A stretch of DNA of 33,353 nt from Mesorhizobium sp. L2C084A000 (GTDB taxonomy: Bacteria; Pseudomonadota; Alphaproteobacteria; Rhizobiales; Rhizobiaceae): contig NZ_AYWX01000009.1 in assembly GCF_000502875.1 (NCBI RefSeq), positions 224,766 to 258,118 on the forward strand, in the 5' to 3' direction. Numbering within the stretch: position 1 is the stretch's first letter; the number at the start of each line of letters is the position of its first letter. The notes beneath the pieces are model-generated. The model saw only the letters and a list, made by a program, of their open reading frames with translations. It was not told where the DNA came from and made no database searches. Positions 22,051-31,037 of the stretch are shown here, one piece after another. The position numbers and the translations under genes were made by a program.

Positions 22051-23478
22051 TTATAGCGACGGGCGCGTTTCGGCGTTTGTGTACCACTGCCCCTTGGCCG
22101 TCTCATAGGCCATGGCCGCGCGGAAAACATCGGCATCGCAATAGGTGCGGCCAACGATCTGGATGCCTGTCGGCACGCCGCTTGCCGCCCGGCCCGAAGG
22201 GATGGACAGAACCGGACAACGGCTCATCATGTTGAACGGCGTCGTCATCACCCAGCCAAGCGACGGGTTCACCTGCTTGCCGTTGATCTCGACCGTGCCC
22301 GTGGTCTGATCGAACTCCGCCGGCACGGAGGGAAGCGCGTTGGTCGGGCAGACCAGCACATCATAAGTCTCAAGCAGCGGCCCCAGCGTCTGGTACATCC
22401 TGGCCGCCACATCGAGGGTTCCGACAAAATCCGTGGCTTTGGACTTCTGCCCGTCCTCGGCGAATTGCCTGGCATAGCTCGTCATGTCCTTGCCGTGCTT
22501 CTTGAGCAACTGCGACAGCGATGCGCCGAACAGATGCTCCAGATAGGCCATGCCCGCCCTGAGCACGTCGTCGCCCCAGCCCAGATCGACTTCCTCGACC
22601 GTGGCGCCGAGCGAGCGGAACACGTCGCAGGCGGCAAGCGTGTTCTTGCGCACATCGGCGTCCACTTCGAAAGAACCGAGGTCCATCGAGAAAGCGATCT
22701 TCCAGCCCTTGATCGGCTTGTAGTCGCTGGGCAGGCGCAGTTTGGGGCGCAGCGTGGCGATGTCGAGCGGGCTTGGCCCGGCCATCACGTTCTGCAGCAG
22801 GATCGCATCCCCGACGTTTCGTGCCAAAGGTCCGGTGTGGCAGTAGAAATCGAGGTTGAACGGCGGCTCGTCCGGATTGCGCCCGTAAGGCGGCTTGAAG
22901 CCGACAAGACCGCAGGCCGACGCGGGAATGCGGATCGATCCGGCAATGTCCGAACCGGTGGCGATCGACGACGTGCCGGATGCCAGCGTCGCCGCGGCAC
23001 CGCCCGACGAACCGCCGGGTGTGAAATCCGGGTTCCACGGATTGCGCGTCACGCCCCAGCGTTTCGACCAGGTATAGCCGGCGCAGCTGAATTCAGGCGT
23101 CGCTGTGCGGGCATGGACAATGCCTCCGGCCTTGATGATGCGCTCGTTCATCGTCGAGGTATGGCCGCCTATCGCATCCCCGGACAGCAGCGAGCCGTGC
23201 GAGGTCGGCTTGCCCTTGATGTAGCTCTCGTCCTTGATGCCGATCGGCAACCCCTCGAGCGCCCCGGTCCGGGCGCCCCTGGCGTATTTCGCCTCGGCCT
23301 TCCCAGCCAGGTCCATCGCCTCGTCGAAATGCGTGAAGGTGAAGCAGTTGATCGTCGCCTTGGTTGCCTCTGCGCGGCGGATGGTGGCCTGCATCAGTTC
23401 GACAGGCGAAAGCTTCTTCGCCTTGAACAGCCGCAGCGCCTCGCCGGCCGGCATGTAGCAAAGGTCGAGATCGGTCAT
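22051..23478 (-). CDS. Amidase-signature family hydrolase
   Basis: A 475-residue enzyme from the ATG at 23476-23478 (AGGAGACTTCCC upstream); a 43-residue longer open frame is ignored. The Ser-cisSer-Lys triad is intact: Lys82 in GLPIGIKDESY, Ser157 in TPGGSSGGAAATLASG and nucleophile Ser181 in GSDIAGSIRIPAS. The C-terminal part contains DVLVCPTNALPSVP and the late PSGRAASGVPTGIQIVG motif common to the family. These enzymes hydrolyse amides, ureides or aryl amides; GatA is excluded by context and divergence. It follows the PotD-like gene by 82 bases on the same strand, suggesting that the imported substrate or its derivative is deamidated. Confidence 0.9.
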   Translation of the reverse strand: MTDLDLCYMPAGEALRLFKAKKLSPVELMQATIRRAEATKATINCFTFTHFDEAMDLAGKAEAKYARGARTGALEGLPIGIKDESYIKGKPTSHGSLLSGDAIGGHTSTMNERIIKAGGIVHARTATPEFSCAGYTWSKRWGVTRNPWNPDFTPGGSSGGAAATLASGTSSIATGSDIAGSIRIPASACGLVGFKPPYGRNPDEPPFNLDFYCHTGPLARNVGDAILLQNVMAGPSPLDIATLRPKLRLPSDYKPIKGWKIAFSMDLGSFEVDADVRKNTLAACDVFRSLGATVEEVDLGWGDDVLRAGMAYLEHLFGASLSQLLKKHGKDMTSYARQFAEDGQKSKATDFVGTLDVAARMYQTLGPLLETYDVLVCPTNALPSVPAEFDQTTGTVEINGKQVNPSLGWVMTTPFNMMSRCPVLSIPSGRAASGVPTGIQIVGRTYCDADVFRAAMAYETAKGQWYTNAETRPSL

Positions 23479-23560
23479 GGGAAGTCTCCTGCGATCTGCG
23501 CATCGCGTTTGGCATGGACGGGAGATGACCGCGCCGCATGCAGCGGCGCGGGAAGTCATT

Positions 23561-24595
23561 TCATTTCTGCAGGTCGGTCCAGATCTTCGTGTAGAGCGCC
23601 TGCACATCCGGCGGGCAGGCCTGCATGAACTGACCCTTGGCGGCGAACTCGGCGGGAATGTTGACTTCCGGCGCGGTCTTCATGTCGTCGGGCATGAAGG
23701 CTTCCGAGCCCTTGATGCCGTTCGAATAACGCGCAAAGGCTGAGATCAGCGCCGCATTCTGCGGATCCATGATGAAGTTCTGGAACAGCTTGGCGTTGTC
23801 GACATTCTTGGCGTCCTTGAGGACAGCGACATTGTCCATCCAGATCGGATAGCCTTCCTTGGGATAGCCATAGACGATCTTGTCGTTCTCAAGCCGCTCG
23901 CGCAGCGATATGCCGTTCCAGTTGACGCCCGCGGCGATGTCGCCCCTGCCCAGACCATCGACAGCCGCATAGTCGAGCGAAAGCCATTTCGCCTTCGCCT
24001 CCACCAGCTTGTCATGCACCTTTTTCAGCATCTGCATGTCGCTGCTGCAATATTTGCCACCCTCGTAAGCAATGGCGAGGAACATGATGTCACCCATTTC
24101 GGGTACGACATTGATCTTGCCGACGAGTTCGGGGGGTGGGTCGAGGAAGATCGCCGATGTGTTCGGGTCGCCGGCATAAACCGACTTGTTCACCGAAATG
24201 CCGGTCGTGCCCCACTGCCATGGAACGGTATATTTACGGCCTGGATCGAATGGAACATCGACCCATCTGGGATCGACGTTTTTGAAGTTTTCCATCTTGT
24301 TGGGATCGGTCTCCAAGAGCAGACCTTCGCTGATCCAGACCGGCACGACGCTCGCCGAGGGCACGACGATGTCATAGCCGGAGGCGCCCTGCCGGACCTT
24401 GGCCAAGGCGGTGTCGTTGGAATCATAGTCGGTGACGGTGACCTTGACCTTGTAGGTCTCTTCGAACTTCTTGATCAGGTCGGGGCTGGTGTAGTTGCCC
24501 CAATTGTAGATGTTGAGCTCGCCTTCGGCACGGGCCACGCCCGTGACAGTCAGCAACGACAGGCCGATGGCCGTCGCGGTCAGTTTCCAGTTCAT
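23561..24595 (-). CDS. ABC transporter substrate-binding protein, PotD/PotF-like, without its own permeases
   Basis: A 344-residue protein from the ATG at 24593-24595 (GGGAG upstream). A signal peptide ([20 protein letters not shown], cleaved after ARA) is followed by [20 protein letters not shown], the classic PotD/PotF start, and [20 protein letters not shown] (about 57-76). The later [34 protein letters not shown] and [14 protein letters not shown] segments also fit. It binds a polyamine-like or amino-acid-like ligand in the periplasm. No permease or ATPase gene adjoins it; the only candidates nearby are those at 17744-20444, so it may dock on the same transporter. First gene of the operon with the amidase and tetR genes. 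Confidence 0.88.
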   Translation of the reverse strand: MNWKLTATAIGLSLLTVTGVARAEGELNIYNWGNYTSPDLIKKFEETYKVKVTVTDYDSNDTALAKVRQGASGYDIVVPSASVVPVWISEGLLLETDPNKMENFKNVDPRWVDVPFDPGRKYTVPWQWGTTGISVNKSVYAGDPNTSAIFLDPPPELVGKINVVPEMGDIMFLAIAYEGGKYCSSDMQMLKKVHDKLVEAKAKWLSLDYAAVDGLGRGDIAAGVNWNGISLRERLENDKIVYGYPKEGYPIWMDNVAVLKDAKNVDNAKLFQNFIMDPQNAALISAFARYSNGIKGSEAFMPDDMKTAPEVNIPAEFAAKGQFMQACPPDVQALYTKIWTDLQK

Positions 24596-24822
24596 GCTGC
24601 ATGCTCCCATTGTTGGGACCGGCGGCACTACGGCCCCAAGTCCGTTTCCTGCTGACGAAAAGATGGCCGCGACAATGCCGATGGACGGCACGAGAAAGGC
24701 CGTCGACATCGCATTTGCGGCGCGCCGGCAACGGCAAGCCGCATGGCAGTCAAGATATTCCCCCCTTTATTGTGGCCATTCACCGGCTGGAACCCGGCTG
24801 TCCAACTCAATTCTCGACCTCA

Positions 24823-24851
24823 GGAATAACTATGACTAAACATACAGTCAA
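24823..24851 (-). promoter_or_regulatory. Promoter with overlapping palindrome for the PotD-like/amidase/tetR operon
   Basis: On the minus strand TTGACT (24846-24851) and TATTCC (24823-24828) are 17 bases apart. The inverted repeat TGACT (24833-24837) and AGTCA (24846-24850) overlaps the -35 box and spacer. Placement suits a repressor such as the TetR protein at the end of this operon. It lies about 230 bases before the first start codon, so a leader RNA of that length is implied. Confidence 0.45.
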
Positions 24852-25549
24852 TATCTTATCGTGGATACGGCCATGGCTCGCCCATTGATGCGCCCGATGC
24901 GGTGGTGACTCAGTGAGCAGCCAGGAAAGAGGTTTAGCCGCGATGCCGGACGCGTCAGGCCGTTGAGGCCGAAATGCTCGCGGCCGCAATTCGCGGTGGC
25001 CGACCGGCCACTGCTTTTAAGGAGAGAAACTGCCGCGCGATGTCGCGCACCGAAGCGGCCGCCAATGCCGCCGGTCCTCCGAAAGGATGATCAGGTTACA
25101 GCGCTACAGCGCCCTTTGCGGACATGGCGCTCCGGCTGCGTCACCACAGCGCGACGCCGTGGGCTGCGGCCGGAAGCTCGTTTCTTCGGACTGGCGCACC
25201 AGTTCGGCAAAGAGCAGCGCGAAGCTTCCCAGCATCAGAAAGACGATGATCAGGCGTGTTACCGGCAATATGTCGGCCTCGACTGGCTAGCCCCCACGCC
25301 ACCCATCCACTGCCGGCTAACATGACCGATCCGGCTTTACGAGACTTTAAGGCCGGTCTTAACCATCACATTCGCGTAGCCTTTGACATGATACGCGAAC
25401 GGCAAGCCCGCATCCGCCGTCCTGCGGCCGCCTTGCCATCCGGCATGGGTCGCATCGGGATGACAGCTCCCTTTGCAGACGTACCCCGCCCATGCTACCC
25501 CGGCGCTGGCGCGGCCCTGCCGCTGCCAATCGGTCGTCATCGGGGAGCC
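24852..25549. other. Long intergenic stretch before NAD kinase
   Basis: Apart from a possible small membrane protein (25104-25268, listed separately) no gene is supported. At 25347-25362 there is a 16-bp palindrome, TTAAGGCCGGTCTTAA, with one mismatched pair, and GGCCGACCGGCC at about 25000-25011. These may belong to the nadK control region. Confidence 0.35.
25104..25268 (-). CDS. Possible small membrane protein, 54 residues, TTG start
   Basis: After a TTG at 25266-25268, with GAGG eight bases upstream, the product is LPVTRLIIVFLMLGSFALLF followed by AELVRQSEETSFRPQPTASR and a Cys-containing tail. One hydrophobic helix lies at the N-terminus. An in-frame stop shortly before the TTG excludes a longer start. 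Not recognised; the TTG start and lack of context keep it uncertain. Confidence 0.35.
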   Translation of the reverse strand: MPVTRLIIVFLMLGSFALLFAELVRQSEETSFRPQPTASRCGDAAGAPCPQRAL

Positions 25550-26323
25550 ATGAGCAAAGCCGCCAGCCGCATCGCCTTCGTCTCGTCCGACACCGCTGAC
25601 GCCAAGACGGCGCTGGAAAGCCTGTCGGCGCGCTATGGCCAGTCTTCCGTCGAGGAGGCCGGGATCGTCGTTGCCCTTGGGGGTGACGGCTTCCTGCTGC
25701 AGACCCTGCGCGACACGATGGGGACCGGCAAGAAGGTCTACGGCATGAACCGCGGCACCATCGGCTTCCTGATGAACGAGTATCGTTCCGGTGGCCTGAC
25801 GGAGCGTCTCGAAGCCGCCGTCGCCGAGACGATCCGCCCGCTGGAGATGCTGGCCGTGACCTCGGAAGGCGAAACGATTTCGGCACTGGCGATCAACGAG
25901 GTGGCGCTGTGGCGTCAATCGTACCAGACGGCCAAGATCCGCATCACCGTCGACGAACAGGTACGGCTTGAGGAACTGAACTGCGACGGCGTCATGATCG
26001 CAACCCCGGCCGGGTCCACCGCCTACAATCTTTCGGCGCACGGACCGATCCTGCCGCTCGACGCGCCGCTGCTGGCGCTGACCCCGGTCAGCCCGTTTCG
26101 CCCGCGCCGCTGGCGCGGCGCGCTGCTCTCCAACAAGGCGACCGTACGCTTCGACATCCGCGAGCCGGAAAAGCGGCCGGTGAACGCCGCCGCCGACCAT
26201 ACCGAGGTCAAGGCGGTGACCTCGGTAACGGTGCGAGAATCACCCACGGCGACAGCAACGTTGTTGTTCGATCCCAATCATTCCTGGAACGAGCGTATTC
26301 TCGCCGAACAGTTCCGCTATTGA
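25550..26323 (+). CDS. nadK: NAD kinase
   Basis: A 257-residue enzyme that phosphorylates NAD to NADP with ATP or polyphosphate, the usual size for rhizobial NadK. The ATG at 25550 has GGGAG just upstream; the longer frame lacks coding character. Key motifs are GGDGFLL (residues 44-50, with the catalytic-site Asp), GMNRGTIGFLMNEY (about 65-78), AINEVALWR (about 114-122) and CDGVMIATPAGSTAYNLSAH (about 146-165). It is transcribed alone; a candidate promoter for the next gene lies 80 bases after its stop. Confidence 0.93.
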   Translation: MSKAASRIAFVSSDTADAKTALESLSARYGQSSVEEAGIVVALGGDGFLLQTLRDTMGTGKKVYGMNRGTIGFLMNEYRSGGLTERLEAAVAETIRPLEMLAVTSEGETISALAINEVALWRQSYQTAKIRITVDEQVRLEELNCDGVMIATPAGSTAYNLSAHGPILPLDAPLLALTPVSPFRPRRWRGALLSNKATVRFDIREPEKRPVNAAADHTEVKAVTSVTVRESPTATATLLFDPNHSWNERILAEQFRY

Positions 26324-26405
26324 GCCGGCGCTGCGGCCGACAGGTCGATTAAGCATCCCGATTAAGGTTACAACTTCACAATCGTGCCATTGCTGCCCGT
26401 TTCTG

Positions 26406-26434
26406 TTGACAAATCGAGGGCTTGCTCCTAATTG
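26406..26434 (+). promoter_or_regulatory. Sigma-70-type promoter of the DEAD-box helicase gene
   Basis: Perfect TTGACA (26406-26411), 17-base spacer, TAATTG (26429-26434). The expected start near 26441 gives an untranslated leader of about 85 bases before the TTG chosen for the helicase. The presence of a perfect -35 here is a reason not to accept the longer reading frame that begins at the same bases. Confidence 0.55.
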
Positions 26435-26525
26435 CAATACCAATCTTGCAGGCGCGTGGCGCTTGCCGCGACAGACGCCATTAGACGCCGTTGCGCTTCC
26501 CCGAACCAGCCAAAGACAACAACAC

Positions 26526-28115
26526 TTGTCCTCAGACACCACGACCGCTCAAGAAGCGTTGACCTTCGCAGACCTCGGCCTGTCGCCGAAGGTCCTTTCC
26601 GCAGTCACCGACGCCGGCTATACCCAGCCGACGCCGATCCAGGCTGGTGCGATCCCACACGCCTTGCTCGGCAAGGATATTCTGGGCATCGCCCAGACCG
26701 GCACTGGCAAGACGGCTTCCTTCGTGCTGCCGATGCTGACCCGCCTCGAAAACGGCCGAGCCCGCGCCCGTATGCCGCGCACGCTGATCCTGGAGCCGAC
26801 GCGCGAACTCGCCGCGCAGGTCGAAGAGAATTTCATCCGATACGGCAAGAACCACAAGCTCAACATCGCGCTCTTGATCGGCGGTGTCTCATTCGACGAA
26901 CAGAACAAGAAGCTGGAGCGCGGCGTCGACGTGCTGATCGCGACGCCCGGCCGCCTGCTCGACCACCGCGAGCGCGGCAAGCTGTTGCTCAACGGTGTCG
27001 AGATCCTCGTCATCGACGAAGCAGACCGCATGCTCGACATGGGCTTCATCCCCGATATCGAGCGCATCTGCGAGATGATCCCGTTCACCAGGCAGACGCT
27101 GTTCTTCTCGGCGACGATGCCGCCGGAAATCACCAAGCTGACCGAGAAATTCCTGCACGCGCCGGTGCGCGTCGAGGTCTCGAAGGCAGCATCCGCGGCG
27201 ACCAACATTATCCAGCGGCTGGTCAAATCAGGCTCCAAGCCATGGGACAAGCGCGAGACGCTGCGCAATCTGATCAAGGCCGAAGACGCGGAGCTGAAGA
27301 ACGCCATCATCTTCTGCAACCGCAAGGTTGAAGTGGCGGAGCTGTTCCGCTCGCTGCTGAAATATGATTTCGACGCCGGTGCGCTGCATGGTGACATGGA
27401 CCAGCGCGCGCGCATGCAGATGCTGGCCAATTTCCGCGACGGCAAGCTGCGCTACCTCGTCGCTTCCGACGTCGCCGCGCGCGGCTTGGACATCCCCGAT
27501 GTCAGCCACGTCTTCAACTATGACGTGCCGATCCACGCCGAGGACTATGTCCACCGTATCGGCCGTACCGGCCGCGCCGGACGCTCCGGAAAATCCTTCA
27601 CCATCGCGGCCAAATCGGACACCAAATACATCGATGCCATCGAACGTCTGATCGGCAACAAGATCGAGTGGCATGACGGCGACTTGTCGACGGTTGTTGC
27701 CAGCGAAGGCGGCGAGGATGATGCTCCGCGCCGTGGCAAGGGCGCACCGCGCCGCGCCGGCCGCAAGGACGACGATCGCGGCAGGGAAAAGGGCGGCGAG
27801 CGCAAACCGCGCGAACGCCACGCCAAGCGCAGCGAAGACACGGCACCGGAAACAGTCCGCGAGGATCAGCCGGTGGCCGAGGCCGCAGCCGCCGACGTCG
27901 GCGAACGGCGCTCGCGCAAGGAAGCGATCCGTTCGGAAAACACCGAGCGCAAATCATCCGATCGCAATGAACAGCGCGCACCGGAACGCGGCGACACGAG
28001 GCCGCAGCGCGACAACAGCCGCCCTGCCCGCCAACGACACCAGGAAGACAACGATTCCACCGTCGGCTTCGGCGATGACATGCCGGCCTTCATGCGGATC
28101 GTCGCCAAGGTCTGA
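26526..28115 (+). CDS. DEAD-box RNA helicase
   Basis: A 529-residue ATP-dependent RNA helicase. All motifs are present in order: Q motif GYTQPTPIQ, motif I AQTGTGKT (about residues 57-64), Ia PTRELAAQ, Ib TPGRLLD, II DEADRMLDMGF, III SATMP, IV IIFCNRK, V ASDVAARGLDIP and VI HRIGRTGRAGRSG. After about residue 390 comes a long, highly charged Arg/Lys/Glu tail (RGKGAPRRAGRKDDDRGREK and more), typical of RhlE/DeaD-type helicases acting in ribosome assembly or mRNA turnover. The start is uncertain: TTG at 26526 matches the usual family N-terminus, but no clear ribosome-binding site is seen. Confidence 0.9.
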   Translation: MSSDTTTAQEALTFADLGLSPKVLSAVTDAGYTQPTPIQAGAIPHALLGKDILGIAQTGTGKTASFVLPMLTRLENGRARARMPRTLILEPTRELAAQVEENFIRYGKNHKLNIALLIGGVSFDEQNKKLERGVDVLIATPGRLLDHRERGKLLLNGVEILVIDEADRMLDMGFIPDIERICEMIPFTRQTLFFSATMPPEITKLTEKFLHAPVRVEVSKAASAATNIIQRLVKSGSKPWDKRETLRNLIKAEDAELKNAIIFCNRKVEVAELFRSLLKYDFDAGALHGDMDQRARMQMLANFRDGKLRYLVASDVAARGLDIPDVSHVFNYDVPIHAEDYVHRIGRTGRAGRSGKSFTIAAKSDTKYIDAIERLIGNKIEWHDGDLSTVVASEGGEDDAPRRGKGAPRRAGRKDDDRGREKGGERKPRERHAKRSEDTAPETVREDQPVAEAAAADVGERRSRKEAIRSENTERKSSDRNEQRAPERGDTRPQRDNSRPARQRHQEDNDSTVGFGDDMPAFMRIVAKV

Positions 28116-28132
28116 TTCCCGACCGCTTCAAA

Positions 28133-28156
28133 GGCAAGCCAGCCATCCGGCTTGTC
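28133..28156 (+). terminator. Probable terminator after the helicase gene
   Basis: GGCAAGCC (28133-28140) pairs with GGCTTGTC (28149-28156), including one G-T pair, 17 bases after the helicase stop and before the converging gene. The downstream stretch TTCTC is only mildly T-rich. Confidence 0.5.
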
Positions 28157-28188
28157 TTCTCGGCAAAGGTTCCTGCCTGACTCGCCCG

Positions 28189-28794
28189 TTACATCGGCCC
28201 AGGCATCATCTTGGTCGGTTTTTCCAGCATCGGAAACTCGGCCTTGTTGCATTTCACGTTCGGATTCGTCGGACTGAACATGCCGTTCGGATTGTCCCCG
28301 AGCCAGGCATGCAGGTCGTAGTGGACGAACTCCTTCGGGATGAGAGGGTAGTGCCCCTCCATAGGCCCCATGAAGGTCTGGCCAAACAGCTTCGGGGGTT
28401 CCTTGATGTCCGGCGTCAGAGGCACCAGCCATTCCACGCCGACCAACTTCAGGCCTTTCTTGGTCGGCTCGTAGATCAGCACGTTTGGCCTCATCGGATC
28501 GAGCTTCTGGCCGACACTCGGGACATTGACGAAGTGGATACCCATGGCGCCCTTCGGGTAGTCCATCGCACCCGCTATCTTTTCTCCGCTGTAGTAGACG
28601 CAGCCGACCGTCGACAGATAGAGGTCGCGGACGGCGACGGTGTAATCGTCATATTTGGCGAGCGACTTTTTCAAGGCTTCGATGTCGGCCTTGTTGGCGT
28701 CCTCGGCCCGAGCCGAAGCAACGTTCAGCCACGCGCCCACCAAACCTGTCAAAACGAGGACGCCGCAGCGCCCAAGGCTGGCTGTTCTTGTCAT
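28189..28794 (-). CDS. Secreted hypothetical protein, 201 residues
   Basis: GGGAGGAA precedes the ATG. A signal peptide (about residues 1-30, GVLVLTGLVGAWLNVASARA) is followed by a helical stretch with EALKKSLAKYDDYTVAVRDL. A beta-rich remainder includes YLSTVGCVYYSGEKIAGAMD, GIHFVNVPSVGQKLDPMRPN, VLIYEPTKKGLKLVGVEWLV and a C-terminal YDLHAWLGDNPNGMFSPTNP. The two Cys (VGCVYY and VKCNKA) could form a disulfide in the periplasm. I do not recognise a named family with a known function. Likely transcribed alone. Confidence 0.65.
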   Translation of the reverse strand: MTRTASLGRCGVLVLTGLVGAWLNVASARAEDANKADIEALKKSLAKYDDYTVAVRDLYLSTVGCVYYSGEKIAGAMDYPKGAMGIHFVNVPSVGQKLDPMRPNVLIYEPTKKGLKLVGVEWLVPLTPDIKEPPKLFGQTFMGPMEGHYPLIPKEFVHYDLHAWLGDNPNGMFSPTNPNVKCNKAEFPMLEKPTKMMPGPM

Positions 28795-28975
28795 GCATTC
28801 CTCCCAGATTTCTGATCTGGCCGTGCAAGACCGAGGCGGAAAAATGCTGATTGCGCGGCCAGTGACACCGCCTCATCCCCTCAGGAACAGCGATGATGCT
28901 ATTCCTTTCCATAGCTCCGGGAAAGCTATATTTTAGCAATAGCTAATTCAACAACGCCAATATCCGCGCAAACAA

Positions 28976-28999
28976 AAACGGCCCCCATGGGAGCCGTTT
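28976..28999 (-). terminator. Intrinsic terminator of the OmpA-family lipoprotein gene
   Basis: On the minus strand AAACGGC...CCC-AT-GGG...GCCGTTT forms a stem of about ten pairs followed by TTTTTGTTT, a classic Rho-independent terminator, 21 bases after the stop codon. Confidence 0.85.
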
Positions 29000-29020
29000 C
29001 GCATTGGTTTGCCGTGCAAA

Positions 29021-29671
29021 TCAGGTGAGCGGCGACAGCTGGATCTCGACGCGGCGGTTCTGGGCGCGGCCTTCGGACGTGGCATTGGATGCGACCGGGC
29101 GCGTCTTGCCGAAGCCGGTGACTGCGAAGCGGCGCTGATCCACGCCCTGACCGGACAGATAGTTCGCGACCGCCAGAGCACGACGCTGCGACAGATCGAA
29201 ATTGTGCTGGTCGCCACCGGTCGAATCGGTGTGGCCGAACACGTCGACCGTGGTCTGCTTGAACTTCTTCAGCACCAGCGCGACAGAGTTCAGGACCTGG
29301 TAGAAGCCGGGCTTCACCGCATCCTGATCCGAGTTGAAGGTGATGTCGGACGGCATGTTGAGAATGATCTGGTCGCCGCTGCGGGTGACGCTGACACCGG
29401 TGCCCTCGAGCTGCCGGCGCAGTTCGGCCTCGTTCTGGTCCATGGTGGCGCCGATGGCGCCGCCAGCCAGCGCGCCGATGCCGGCGCCGATCAGTGCGTT
29501 GCGGCGGTCATTGCCGCCGGCAAGCAGGCCAAGGCTGGCGCCCGCTAGGGCGCCAAGGCCGGCGCCGGCCGCCGTGTTGGAAATCTTCTGGTCGCCCGTA
29601 TACGGATCGGTGGTGGTGCAGGCGCTCACGAGCACAGCCGTCGCCACGACGACGAGCACAGTCTTTTTCAT
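29021..29671 (-). CDS. OmpA-family lipoprotein (YiaD-like)
   Basis: A 216-residue envelope protein from the ATG at 29669-29671. The signal peptide MKKTVLVVVATAVLVSAC ends in the lipobox VSAC, so Cys18 is lipidated. A glycine-zipper region follows (AAGAGLGALAGASLGLLAGG, then IGAGIGALAGGAIGATM, about residues 36-77) that can insert in the membrane. The C-terminal OmpA domain (about 105-212) binds peptidoglycan through DVFGHTDSTGGDQHNFDLSQ RRA and RAQNRRVEI, with the conserved Asp and Arg. Length and layout match YiaD-like proteins of rhizobia, which tie the outer membrane to the cell wall. Monocistronic, with a strong terminator. Confidence 0.9.
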   Translation of the reverse strand: MKKTVLVVVATAVLVSACTTTDPYTGDQKISNTAAGAGLGALAGASLGLLAGGNDRRNALIGAGIGALAGGAIGATMDQNEAELRRQLEGTGVSVTRSGDQIILNMPSDITFNSDQDAVKPGFYQVLNSVALVLKKFKQTTVDVFGHTDSTGGDQHNFDLSQRRALAVANYLSGQGVDQRRFAVTGFGKTRPVASNATSEGRAQNRRVEIQLSPLT

Positions 29672-29846
29672 AGGATGGTCCCTCTCCAAGTCACGCCTTG
29701 CGGTGGCGCCAAATCAGCCCTTCCCGCGACTTGTACCACGAATTGCGGCGAAAAGCGGAATGGCGAAAGCGCCGCTCACGGCTTTTCCCGAGAGATAATA
29801 CCCGGCGGTGGCGCCGCATCGCCGTGCCGGAATGGTCTGGATCAGG

Positions 29847-30215
29847 CTACCAGAGGTTCTTGCCGTCTATGACAACCACTTCGACCTTGTCGAGATCGAA
29901 ATCGTCGAACAGCCGCGCGTTGACGCTGATCTTGGGATTGTCGAAATCCGGCTCGCCGGTCGACCAGTCCGGCGTTTCGGTAAAGGTGCCGCAGCCGCAG
30001 GTGGCGCAAAAACCGTGCTTTACGGTTTTCGATCCCCAGCGGTAGAAAGAGACGTTCTCCATCGGGCTGGTGAGCTTGAATTGCGAAGGCACGTAGTAGG
30101 CCCAGAGCGAGCCGCGCTTCGAGCAGAAAGAACAAGTGCATTGCGTCACCGTCTGCGGTGCCTGCGAAACCTCGAATGTCGTCGCCTTGCAATGACAGCT
30201 TGCCTTGATGGTCAT
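29847..30215 (-). CDS. GFA (glutathione-dependent formaldehyde-activating)/CENP-V family protein
   Basis: A 122-residue protein from the ATG at 30213-30215 (AGGAGTTCG upstream). Zinc-binding cysteines stand in the family order: CHCK near the start (residues 7-9), CTCSFC (about 27-32) and CATCGC (about 76-81), with GSLWAYYV between. The fold is the Mss4-like beta tent. Family members are annotated by analogy to Gfa, but most have unproven activity. A second GFA-type gene lies about 800 bases away on the same strand. Confidence 0.85.
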   Translation of the reverse strand: MTIKASCHCKATTFEVSQAPQTVTQCTCSFCSKRGSLWAYYVPSQFKLTSPMENVSFYRWGSKTVKHGFCATCGCGTFTETPDWSTGEPDFDNPKISVNARLFDDFDLDKVEVVVIDGKNLW

Positions 30216-30373
30216 CAACGAACTCCTCCTGTCGCCCGCCACCCTGTGCGGCAAAGGCACCATAAAGAGGTGCTCCTGACAACTGTCTGTCAGCAGGCAT
30301 CACCCGAACCGCGCAAACCCGGCCTGCGGCCCCGGTCACACGCGACCGCGGACGTCCGACCGCCGTCCTGTCG

Positions 30374-30751
30374 TCAATAGGAGCGCGGCGGCACGAACAG
30401 GCAGATTGTCTTGCCGGCGTCGAGGCCCGCTTGGTGCGCGCACCAATGGAACTCGCCGTCCGGGCTGTCCTTGACACGCTTGTCGGTCATTGGAACGATC
30501 TCACCCGTTCCGGCGATGACATAGCCCTCGGGTTTCTCCAGCACTTCGCCTGTATGGGTCGTGCGACAATCATAGTTGGCGCAGCATGCGAACGGATAAC
30601 TCCAGCCCTGTGGCTTTGCCGCCGTGGGGGTGGCGTCATGCGCGAAGGCAGGTGCCGTCAGCATTGCCATCGCGCCGATCGCGAACAGGGAAAACAAAAG
30701 TCGGCCAGCCGGTTGAACGGCATTGGCCGATCTGAGTGTGGCAGCAGACAT
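30374..30751 (-). CDS. Secreted hypothetical protein with five cysteines
   Basis: AAAGGAACG precedes the ATG. A 125-residue product with a long N-terminal signal (about residues 1-38, LLFSLFAIGAMAMLTAPAFA) and a mature part beginning HDATPTAAKPQGWSYPFACC. Further conserved-looking segments are NYDCRTTHTGEVLEKPEGYV, DKRVKDSPDGEFHWCAHQAG and KTICLFVPPRSY. The pattern CC-x4-C ... C ... C suggests metal or disulfide chemistry in the periplasm. Proteins with this SYPFxCC and TICLFVPP pattern recur in rhizobia as hypotheticals, from memory; no function can be given. Confidence 0.65.
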   Translation of the reverse strand: MSAATLRSANAVQPAGRLLFSLFAIGAMAMLTAPAFAHDATPTAAKPQGWSYPFACCANYDCRTTHTGEVLEKPEGYVIAGTGEIVPMTDKRVKDSPDGEFHWCAHQAGLDAGKTICLFVPPRSY

Positions 30752-31037
30752 GACGCGTTCCTTTCAAACGAGCTCAAGCGTTTCGCTTGCCCGTTCCCGG
30801 AACGTATCTTCCCAGTGGCCGGATCGTCGGGTCGCAGATATGCCGCGTCCGGCCATAAATGCTTTTGCACTCCCAGCCCTTGGATGCTGGGCTGATTCCT
30901 TGGTCGGCGCAAGACGATGCATTCCCGACATCGTTCTATAGACGTCAGGTATCCGCTACCGCCGACGAGATGAGGCCAAGGTCAATTCCCGGCAAACGGG
31001 CGTCGGATAAACGGAATAGGCCCGCTGTGGTTCCAGC

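Noticed and set aside
25347..25362. CtrA binding site (TTAA-N7-TTAA) before nadK
   Set aside because: The two TTAA blocks are eight bases apart, not seven, and are better explained as arms of a palindrome.
26406..26525. Longer N-terminus for the DEAD-box helicase
   Set aside because: Its first bases coincide with a good -35 box and the added 40 residues do not resemble the family's N-terminus.
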